From Allomyces macrogynus ATCC 38327 (taxonomy: Eukaryota > Blastocladiomycota > Blastocladiomycetes > Blastocladiales > Blastocladiaceae), in the NCBI GenBank assembly GCA_000151295.1, contig GG745340.1, positions 869,392 through 933,391 on the forward strand: a stretch of 64,000 bases of DNA, read 5' to 3'. The notes below the pieces were generated by a model. The model saw nothing but the letters and a program-made list of their open reading frames with translations. It was not told the origin of the DNA and did no database searches. Positions 56,859-64,000 of this stretch are shown here, piece after piece (the stretch's first letter is position 1; every line of letters begins with the position of its first letter). The position numbers and the translations under genes are program-made.

Positions 56859-59702
56859 TTACGCGTCGATCTCGTCCACAACCGGCGCCGCCGGCGGCGC
56901 CTGCCGGCGCACGCGGTCCCAGCCAACGTGCAAGATCATCATGACCAAGTCGGCATACGACTTGCCCTCGATCCGCGCCATGTGCGCGAGCTTGCCGTCC
57001 CAGCACCAGCCCGGGTTCGGGTTGACTTCGAGTAGCTTGATCCGGCTGGCCAGCGCCTCGGCCTCGGCCGCATTCAGGTACTTTTCGACCGGCTGGTCGC
57101 CATCGGCCGCGGCACCGGCGGCGGCGCGTGTCGCCGTGCACCACGTCGGCAACGGCGCGTCCGCGCGGAAGTCGAACCGCGCATAGTCGCGGCATCCGAG
57201 CCGTTCAAACAGGACGGCGCATCGCGCAAAGACGAGCCGAAGGACCGAGTCCGGCAGCTTGGCGCGGAGGAACTGGATGTCATTCCAGTACGGCGAGGTC
57301 GGGTCCCACTTGGACTCGAACCCGAGAATCGGAACCAGGTGCCGCTGCTCGATCGCCGAGTAGTCAACCTGGAGCACCGGCAAAAAGTGGAGGCCCGAGT
57401 CCGGGTTGCCAATCACGCCGACGGAAAACTCGGGCCCGGACAGATACTCTTGCACGATCACGTCGCCGAGGTGCTGGTGGTAGAGGTCGCACACGTAGGT
57501 GTGCAGTTCGGCCGCATCGTGCACGAGCGACCGCACCGTGATCCCGAGCGAGTTGTCGCCGCGCATCGGTTTCACGAACGCCGGGTAAGTGACGCCGTCG
57601 GCGCGCACGTGCCGGTCGAGCGCGGCCGCGCCGAGTTCCGTCGGTGGCACGTGCGCTGCCAGCGAGTTGCCGAGATAGTACGACTCGCGTGGGGTCGGGA
57701 CACCGAGGGCGCGCGCGGTCGAGTTGACGAGCCCCTTGTCGTAGCAGAAACCGAGCGAGAGCGGGCCGGCGCCCGAGTAGGGCAGCTGCAGGAGCTCGAG
57801 GAGCGCCGGCACATGCAACTCCTGGAGCGCGTCGTTGCGGAACCCTTCGTCACACAGGTTGAAGACAAAGACATTGTCGCGCAGGTGCGGGTGCGACGCG
57901 ACCGCGCCGAGCTCTGCAAGCAGCTTGCTGTGCCGCTCAAAGATGCGCAGCTGGCCCTTGGTCTCGTTCCAGAGCGGGCGCAGCACGTCGTAGAGCTTTT
58001 CGCGCGTGGCCAAGTCCTCGGCGTTCCAGGTATCGTTGAGCTTGCCGATGCAAGCCAGGCTCGGGTCGCCCATGAGCACAATCAGGTGCGGAATCTCGGG
58101 CGGCGGCACGGGCGATGGGAACGCGCCCGTCGTGAGGTGCAGCTGCAGGTGCAGCGCCATGGCCTGCGACGGCGCGAGCCGGTCGTGCAAGTAGACGCCC
58201 GAGTCGGGCGCGGCCAGATCGTCTTCGTGGTCGCTGGTCGACGCCGACGACCCGAGCGTCGAGGTCGACTCGTTTTCCTCGGTTGACGACTCGTTCAGGT
58301 CGAGGTTCGCGAGCTGGTTGGTCGGCACCGACATGGCGGCCGACGCGGGCTGCGGCAGCTGCACATGCTGCACGGGCGGGCTCACCCACGCCGGGTAGTC
58401 CGGGTCCGTCGCGCGGTCCTTGACGCCGAGCACGAGCAACCGCTGGCCCATCATGCCGAGATCCTCTTGCCGTTTGCTCAGGTCCTTGGCCGCGGTCATG
58501 ATCTCGGGCGCCGTGGGCGGCGACGTGCCCGCCGCGTTCACACTCGACGAGGCCGCGGCCAGCCCGCCGACCGCGTTCCCGCCGATCGAAATCGTGTGCA
58601 GCGGCAAGACAGGCGTGGGCGCGGCCGACGACCGCGCCGACGGCGGCGTGGTACGCTCGTGCTTTTCGCGCGCGGGCGTATACAGTGCCATTTCCAACAG
58701 CATCTCCATTTCGTCGCGCTCGTAGAGCCGTTCCGCGTAAAATTGGTCGCGAATCACGCCCTTGTTCACGTCCGTGACAACCTCGCGCGAGACGAGGGCC
58801 TTGCCGTCCTTGGCCAGCTGCCGCTCGCGGCAGACAAACGTGTCGTCATCGATCCACTCCCACGACCGCGGTGAGTAGTTTTGCTTCATGTACCGCCCGT
58901 CAGCCAGGTCCACGACAAGGTAGGCACCGAGCCGCGAGACGCGGTGCGCCTCGCGCAGCACCTGCAGGTCCGAGGCCGTCGACGAAAAGTAGCCAAACGA
59001 GTTGCCCATGATCAGGACCAAGTCGTACGAGTCAGGCGCGGCAGGGACCGTGCGGCAGTCGCCGACCGTGAACGTGCACCGGTCGGCGACCCCCATGGCC
59101 GCCGACCGGTCGCGCGCGAGCTCAATCAGGTACTGCGACTGGTCATGGCCGTGCAGGTGCAGCCGTGGGTACCGGCGCGCGAGCTCGAGTAAGTGGCGGC
59201 CTTGGCCGCAGCACAGGTCAAGCACGCGCACGGGCGCCGCGGGCGTCGACTTGTCGTCGGTGATGGCGGCACTTGCTGCGGACTCGGACCCGCGCCGCAA
59301 GATGGCGGCGACGTACGGGTAGGACTCGAGCATGTCGACCTCGGAACGCGTCACGTCCGGGTCCTCGACGACGTCGCCATCGGTCTTGAGGTAGAACTCG
59401 TCGGCAAAGACGTGCTTCCACCAGGCCTGCGGCACGTTTGACTCGAGGTTGCCGACGCGGCCGCGGCAGATGCGCGGCTTGGTGGTTGTGGTGGTCGTGG
59501 CCGCTTGGTTGACCGACTTGCCGTTGGCCTGCTGCTGGTGGTGCTGCTTCTGCTGCGTGTCCGAGCCCTTGTGAGCCGACTTGCGATGGGCCGAACGCGC
59601 GGCCTTGGCGTGCTTGCCCGTAATTTTGCGGGGGTCGACAATGGTCAGGCCGGCCTTGGCGCTCGTCGGGCGCGTCGGGCCCGGGTTTTGGAGGGTCGCC
59701 AT
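56859..59702 (-). CDS. Fusion of a SAM methyltransferase and a D-Ala-D-Ala-ligase-like ATP-grasp enzyme
   Basis: A single uninterrupted minus-strand frame of 947 residues from the ATG at 59702. After a basic leader (KITGKHAKAARSAHRKSAHK), a class I methyltransferase domain spans about residues 80-330, with motif I VLDLCCGQGRHLLELARRYP, CTFTVGDCRTVP and YDLVLIMGNSFGYF. A disordered linker of about 170 residues follows. From about 530 comes a complete ligase of the Ddl type: N-terminal lobe (IPHLIVLMGDPSLACIGKLN, VFVFNLCDEGFRND), hinge (LPYSGAGPLSLGFCYDKGLV), P-loop strand (YPAFVKPMRGDNSLGITVRS), VIVQEYLSGPEFSVGVIGN, the Arg/Asp pair in CRDYARFDFRAD, and the Mg-binding end IKLLEVNPNPGWCWDG. Family knowledge: such ATP-grasp enzymes join a carboxylate to an amine through an acyl phosphate. 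The substrate is unknown; fungi have no peptidoglycan. Inference: a two-step enzyme making an N- or O-methylated amide or dipeptide. It has no introns, unlike most neighbours, but base use matches them. Confidence 0.88.
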   Translation of the reverse strand: MATLQNPGPTRPTSAKAGLTIVDPRKITGKHAKAARSAHRKSAHKGSDTQQKQHHQQQANGKSVNQAATTTTTTKPRICRGRVGNLESNVPQAWWKHVFADEFYLKTDGDVVEDPDVTRSEVDMLESYPYVAAILRRGSESAASAAITDDKSTPAAPVRVLDLCCGQGRHLLELARRYPRLHLHGHDQSQYLIELARDRSAAMGVADRCTFTVGDCRTVPAAPDSYDLVLIMGNSFGYFSSTASDLQVLREAHRVSRLGAYLVVDLADGRYMKQNYSPRSWEWIDDDTFVCRERQLAKDGKALVSREVVTDVNKGVIRDQFYAERLYERDEMEMLLEMALYTPAREKHERTTPPSARSSAAPTPVLPLHTISIGGNAVGGLAAASSSVNAAGTSPPTAPEIMTAAKDLSKRQEDLGMMGQRLLVLGVKDRATDPDYPAWVSPPVQHVQLPQPASAAMSVPTNQLANLDLNESSTEENESTSTLGSSASTSDHEDDLAAPDSGVYLHDRLAPSQAMALHLQLHLTTGAFPSPVPPPEIPHLIVLMGDPSLACIGKLNDTWNAEDLATREKLYDVLRPLWNETKGQLRIFERHSKLLAELGAVASHPHLRDNVFVFNLCDEGFRNDALQELHVPALLELLQLPYSGAGPLSLGFCYDKGLVNSTARALGVPTPRESYYLGNSLAAHVPPTELGAAALDRHVRADGVTYPAFVKPMRGDNSLGITVRSLVHDAAELHTYVCDLYHQHLGDVIVQEYLSGPEFSVGVIGNPDSGLHFLPVLQVDYSAIEQRHLVPILGFESKWDPTSPYWNDIQFLRAKLPDSVLRLVFARCAVLFERLGCRDYARFDFRADAPLPTWCTATRAAAGAAADGDQPVEKYLNAAEAEALASRIKLLEVNPNPGWCWDGKLAHMARIEGKSYADLVMMILHVGWDRVRRQAPPAAPVVDEIDA

Positions 59703-59806
59703 GGTTGAGAGTCTGTGGATCGCGCCAGCGTTTCGGAACAAGTAAATCAGAACGCTGCTCTTTCTGGACCATTGCGACCCGGCACCGAGAGAGCGACATC
59801 GTACCG

Positions 59807-59814
59807 CTATATAC
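59807..59814 (-). promoter_or_regulatory. TATA-like element upstream of the methyltransferase/ATP-grasp gene
   Basis: On the minus strand GTATATAG lies about 105 bases before the ATG at 59702, a plausible TATA position if the 5' UTR is about 75 bases. Confidence 0.45.
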
Positions 59815-60837
59815 AGCAGATCTGGAACACTGATTCAGATGCGTGCGGGAGCAAGCTGCAGCGAGCACAGTGCACTAGGAACGCATCCGAACCAGGGTGA
59901 GCTCGTGGCACTGTGATCCACACCGAAACGTGTGCAGAATCCACTACACAAGCGACAGCCGCGCGCCGTACAACGTACCAAAAAGTCTCGGTTCGACCCA
60001 ATAGGGACAATTCACGCGCAAGCGGGCCAAAAACGCGCCGGATCAGCGCTCAACCTCGGACCAGCAACTGGTTCCACCGACTTGGCTGCTTGGCCGCGTT
60101 GATTTGCACAGGGCTGCAGAATCGCTGAAGTGCGAGCCGTGATCACCGCGCGAGTTCCGCGTGTTGATCAACTTGGGAGCGTGAGCGAGTGTGGTCAGGC
60201 AAGCAGTTGGCCGTGAGCTGGCGGCAAGTCGGAGCGCAAATCAGGCAAGGCGTCGGTCGCAATGGTTCCTTGCCGGGCGCGAGTTGGCGAGTTGGCGAGT
60301 TGGCGGGGAGGGAGAAGACGCTCCCGCGACCCCCGCGCGCGCGACACGCGTGTTTGTCGGCGAGCTGCTGTTGCTGTTGCCGACCGACCGGCCCCCTTGT
60401 GCTGCCGCCCCCGTGTGTGCTCAGCGCGGTCCCGACCTGTCAATCATCATATGATCATCACCCATGGCAGGCACGGCGCGTGTTTCCCGCGCACACGATG
60501 CCCGCGCCCGCCGGGAACAAGCTTGCCCTGGCATTCTCACGGCACGGCATGGTGGACGCTGGTAGGCCGGCTGGGTTTGCAGGGAGTCGCAAGGGACCCG
60601 GGGCCGGAATGCGAACTCGGGTCGGTTTGGCGTGGGCGATGGTGTGAACGAGCGCGGCGCAAGGTCCATGCCGACGCTCGAATGGGAAAGGAGAGCCATT
60701 GCGTCCAAGTCAGATACGCGTGGGTTGTGGTGGGCGTGGCAGAACGTGACCGCGTCATCTGCCTCCTCGAATCCTCAAGCCGAGTCTGTTCGCCAGCGCT
60801 AGGTCTCCCAACAGCCCGACCGCGCCAATCACCCGTC
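59815..60837. other. Divergent intergenic region
   Basis: About 1 kb between the methyltransferase/ATP-grasp promoter (-) and the LRGUK-like ATG (+). A GTTGGCGA-type short repeat lies near 60285-60305. ORFs here have no protein character. Confidence 0.55.
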
Positions 60838-63438
60838 ATGGCCGTCAAATCAGCGCAGTGGATCGACAATTCGCCGGCTGGCGATGCCAGTTCCGACACT
60901 GGACTTGGTGGTGTGCAAACCCACTCGCCAAACCCGGCCTCTTTGGCAGCATCAACATCACCATCAATGAGCAGCATTGGCAGCGCCGGCATTTCACGAT
61001 CCGATCCCGCATCCCAAGTGGCACCGTTCGTTACGAGCCGCGCAAGATCTTCGGCCAATGACAGCTCAAGAGAGCCCACGCAGCGCCAGCTCATGGCGGG
61101 TCTCTCTGAGCTTGGACCCGCGCCAGAAGGCCATGGCCTCGTCTTTCGCAAGCTGAGTCTACCGGTGCGGCAGCGCGCTTTATTCCAGACTGTGAGCGCG
61201 GTCGTCTAAAGAGCCTAAATGAACTCGAGATCAGGGCGCAAGCTTGACCGACATTGCCTTTCTCGGCCGCTTCCAGCACCTCGAGTTCCTGGAGCTCTTT
61301 TGCAACCAGATCTCTGGTATTTTCCTCGCTACGTTCCATCGTGCCGGAAAATGCTGACGGTCGCGCGCCTGCTAGACGTGACGCCTCTTGGCCAGCTCCC
61401 GTACCTGTTTTCCGTCGACCTGTCCAACAACAAGCTCACGTCGTTTGTGATGCCGTCGGTGCCCGTCAACCTGCAGGACCTCGACCTGTCGCGCAACCAG
61501 CTCATGAACGTGCTCGACTTGCGCGGGCACAAGTATCTGCGACATTTGTGTCTGGACCGTACGTTTTCGTCGTGTTCCGCACTCACCCAAGTCATCACTC
61601 ACGACGTGGCGGACAGGAAACTTGATCAAGAGCCTCGACGGGCTACAAGAGTGCCGATTCCTGACACACCTGAGCCTCGTCAACAACGGCGTGCAAAGTA
61701 TGCAGGGGCTCGAAGGCCTCCCAATCCGCGTGCTCGATCTTGTGCGCCCGTGCTTGCTTCCTCACTCTCCCCGCCGTTGCCACTCACATCCCCTCGTTTC
61801 CGCTCCGTAGAGGCGCAACCGCATGCGCAGTCTCGCCGAAACCGCCTCCCTTCCGGACCTCGAAGAGCTGTACGCGAGCCACAACGAGCTGCACGGCTTG
61901 ACCGACCTCTCCACCCAGCACTCTCGGCTCTCCGTCCTCGCCGTCGATCACAACCTGATCTCGCGCGAAGCCGACATCCTGCACCTGCAACCGATTCCGT
62001 CCCTGCGCGCGCTCAGCCTACGCGGCAATCCATTCCACCTCACGCACGTACGGTCGCGCGCGCCATCCCCAAGCTCGTCATCGCCCCCCGCAACACCGGT
62101 CCGCGGCGAGCGCGCGTACCGGCACCGGATCCTGTTCCACTTACCCCACCTGGAACGGTTGGACGGGCTCGCGACGGGGGTCCAGGAAAAGGTCGCGGCG
62201 CTGAACGCGTTTGATCCGCCAATGGAGGTGGTGGCCGCGGTTGCGCACGCAACGGCGCTCGTATGCGAGGCCGTGTTGTATGCGCCGCTGTTGGTGCCGG
62301 ATTGGGCGAGACCAGTCGCGGGTGGGGGTGCGGACGGGGAGGGGGAGGGCCGGCAAGTGGTGGAGGAGGGAGTGGGGGGCGACGCAGGTGCGTTTTTTCT
62401 CTGGTCTGGGTGTTTGGGTGGCTGGGAGTACTGAGAAGTGGTTCATGGTAGGTTCCAGGCCTGCGTCGCTCCAGACGCTATTGTCGGGGACCGCCGACTC
62501 GGCCGCGACCGAGCCCAAGCGCAAGATTGTTCCGGAGTGCTCGTCGCTTTATTACAGCGAACGCGGGCTGGGCGGAACACCGAGCCCATTCCCGCCGCTG
62601 GTCATGGTGGGTCCGGCGGGGGTCGGCAAGGTCCGTCCCGACTCACTCAGTCTCTTGTCCTGTGAATCCATGACTTAACGATTTGTCCACTCGTAGCGTA
62701 CTCTGACGGCGCGTCTCGTGCGGGACCACCCGCACATCTTTGGTGTGTGCGTGAGCCACACAACGCGCAAGCCGCGTCCCGGCGAGCGGCACGGTGTCGA
62801 CTACTACTTTGTGAGCAAGCAGGAAATGGAGGCCAAGATCCGCGGCGGGCAAATGGCGTCGGCCGTGACGCTGTTAGGGCACTTGTATGGGATCGCAATC
62901 GAGGCGTGCGAGCGCGTGCGCAACGAAGGCCGGATTGGGATTCTCGACATGGAGCTCGAGGTATGTTTGGAAGGCTCGCGCATGATTGATATTCAATATG
63001 ATGGTGCTAACCCGAAGCTCTCCATAGGGCGCAGTTGCACTCGCACAATCGGGCCACTTCCCCGCGCGGTACGTCTACATCGCGCCGCCCTCGATCGACG
63101 CGCTGCAGGACCGGCTGCAGGCGCGGTATCATCGCGTGCGTTCTTCGTCACGATCGCGATCGCGCGCCACGTCGCCCGATGCGCCCGCGGTAGTGCCGAA
63201 CGAGACGCTGTACTGGGTGGAGAACGCGCGGAAGCAGCAGGCGAGAGGAATATCGGCCGAGGAAGTGGCGGCGGGGTTGCCGATGGCGTTTGACGCAGTG
63301 GTCGTGAACGACGACTTGGAAGCGTGCTACAAGGCGCTGGAAAAGGAGGCGATGCGCGAGTTTTGGGCGCAGTACCGCGCACAGCTCGGCGAGGAGCGCG
63401 TGATGATGGAGATGGGCGGCGCGGGTGCGGGCGTGTGA
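60838..63438 (+). CDS. LRGUK-like protein: leucine-rich repeats plus guanylate kinase domain
   Basis: Eight exons: 60838-61191, 61235-61316, 61376-61558, 61617-61741, 61811-62387, 62452-62630, 62697-62960 and 63028-63438. All joints keep phase and give 724 residues. A disordered Ser-rich start is followed by leucine-rich repeats with SDS22-like spacing: LTDIAFLGRFQHLEFLELFC, LPYLFSVDLSNNKLTSF, LQDLDLSRNQLMNVLDLRGH, FLTHLSLVNNGVQSMQGLEG and LPDLEELYASHNELHGL. The repeats close with an LRR cap (FHLPHLERLDGL). From about residue 489 comes a guanylate kinase domain with P-loop MVGPAGVGKRTL, the GMP-binding SHTTRKPRPGERHGVDYYFV, ILDMELEGAVAL and YIAPPSIDALQDRLQARY. In mammals LRGUK is needed for sperm tail assembly and manchette function. 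In a zoosporic fungus a flagellar or basal-body role is a fair inference. Whether it has kinase activity is open; the P-loop is GPAGVGKR rather than the usual GPSGxGKS/T. The 43-bp first intron is unusually short. Confidence 0.85.
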
Positions 63439-63801
63439 GCGCGGACGGCAGGGACGGCGGGTGTGGGGGATTGGCAGCGATGGTGTCATGGTCGACTTGC
63501 AGACGGAAAATGTCGCGGTTTTCCGCCATTTTTATGAAACTTAAGAGCGCTGCACACATGTCTCGCGCGTCTCACTGCAACAAGCCAGAGTCATCTTTGG
63601 AGTCGCAAGTCGCAACGCGACCGACCCTTTGCTATCCCGCGCAGATCTGGCCTTGCTCGAGCTCTCTCTCTCCCCGCCGCTCCGCTCCCGAAACTTCCGT
63701 CAAGAGCCCGCACCGTGCTCGACATCGCCTCTCCGTGCCCACGCCAGCCAAGTTGATCTGCCAGCCCGCTTTCCCCCGCCCGCCTGTCGCTGGCCCGCAC
63801 C
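63439..63801. other. Intergenic region before the last gene
   Basis: 363 bp, with an AT-richer centre near 63500-63560 and a pyrimidine-rich stretch near 63655-63680. No gene seen. Confidence 0.55.
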
Positions 63802-64000
63802 ATGGCGCCGCCCATCTTTTACGGCACGGCGCCGCCCGCACCTGCCGACGGCGCTCTCGATACGGCACGGTCGGCGGTGCCCGTGTTTCCAGGTGCTGCG
63901 GTGGTGGCCGCAACGTGCCGGCGCCGGCGGCCTCTTGTTTGCAAGGCGGACATGACGATACCGCCGCGAACGATGATCCACGCATCGCGCTGCTGCAACG
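63802..64000 (+). CDS. 5' part of an unrecognised gene, cut by the window end
   Basis: An ATG in good context (CACCATGG) at 63802 starts MAPPIFYGTAPPAPADGALD. A likely 53-bp intron (63893-63945, donor GTGCTG, acceptor CAAG) joins VFPG to GHDDTAANDDPRIALLQ, which runs to the window end. Both pieces have the GC3-rich look of coding DNA here. Without the intron the frame also stays open to the end but reads Arg/Cys-rich and less protein-like. No family can be named from about 48 residues. Confidence 0.45.
   Translation, partial: MAPPIFYGTAPPAPADGALDTARSAVPVFPGAAVVAATCRRRRPLVCKADMTIPPRTMIHASRCCN

Noticed and set aside
56859..59702. Bacterial contamination or a misassembled bacterial contig carrying the Ddl-like gene
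   Set aside because: The ligase is in one frame with a low-complexity, fungal-style leader and linker, shares base composition with neighbours and is flanked by intron-bearing eukaryotic genes.

Overview
The window is eukaryotic nuclear DNA from a GC-rich fungus. Genes are close together on both strands and most are cut by short introns (about 43-330 bp, mostly 55-95). Protein families point to fungi: a Tup1 corepressor, NoxR, an Eaf1/Vid21-type NuA4 scaffold, a Fzo1-type mitofusin and an SH3-WW-RasGEF. An LRGUK-like gene, a family tied to flagella in animals, suggests a zoosporic fungus (Blastocladiomycota or Chytridiomycota). That placement is inference. Exons were joined by eye, using reading phase, GT..AG sites and family similarity.

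Layout. 1-3.1 kb: Tup1 (+, 5' end missing). 3.1-8.2 kb: gene-poor, CpG-depleted tract with a decayed minus-strand F-box/LRR-like gene. 8.7-11.9 kb: unknown membrane/coiled-coil protein (-). 12.5 kb: tRNA-Gly(UCC). 13.1-14.3 kb: AT-hook protein (+). 15.4-17.7 kb: coiled-coil protein with a CC1-box-like motif (+). 18.1-19.5 kb: NoxR (-). 20.6-21.2 kb: ribosomal protein eL20 (-). 22.4-23.4 kb: 2-Cys peroxiredoxin (+) with a possible stop-codon readthrough extension. 23.7-24.6 kb: HD phosphohydrolase (+). 25.2-27.6 kb: mitofusin (+, frame break). 28.6-31.5 kb: HSPA12-like Hsp70 (-). 32.2-33.3 kb: helix-hairpin-helix-like family (-). 33.3-34.8 kb: second CpG-poor, repeat-bearing tract.

34.8-36.9 kb: mitochondrial GatB (-, two frame problems). 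37.6-39.5 kb: multi-pass membrane protein (+). 40.9-44.6 kb: SH3-WW-WW-RasGEF (-). 45.3-47.9 kb: DUF1399/GRDP-like (+). 48.2-49.0 kb: AMMECR1 (-). 49.4-56.3 kb: Eaf1/Vid21-like (+). 56.9-59.7 kb: methyltransferase fused to a D-Ala-D-Ala-ligase-like ATP-grasp enzyme (-). 60.8-63.4 kb: LRGUK-like (+). 63.8 kb to the end: start of an unrecognised gene (+).

There is no operon logic, as expected for a fungus, but some themes recur. Transcription and chromatin: Tup1, Eaf1, AT-hook protein. Redox: NoxR makes ROS, peroxiredoxin removes them. Mitochondria: Fzo1, GatB. Signalling: RasGEF, membrane receptor-like protein. The strongest leads for something undescribed are the peroxiredoxin readthrough cassette, the methyltransferase/ATP-grasp fusion, the fungal LRGUK gene, a C at position +4 of most 5' splice sites, and a duplicated branch point/3' splice site inside one intron.
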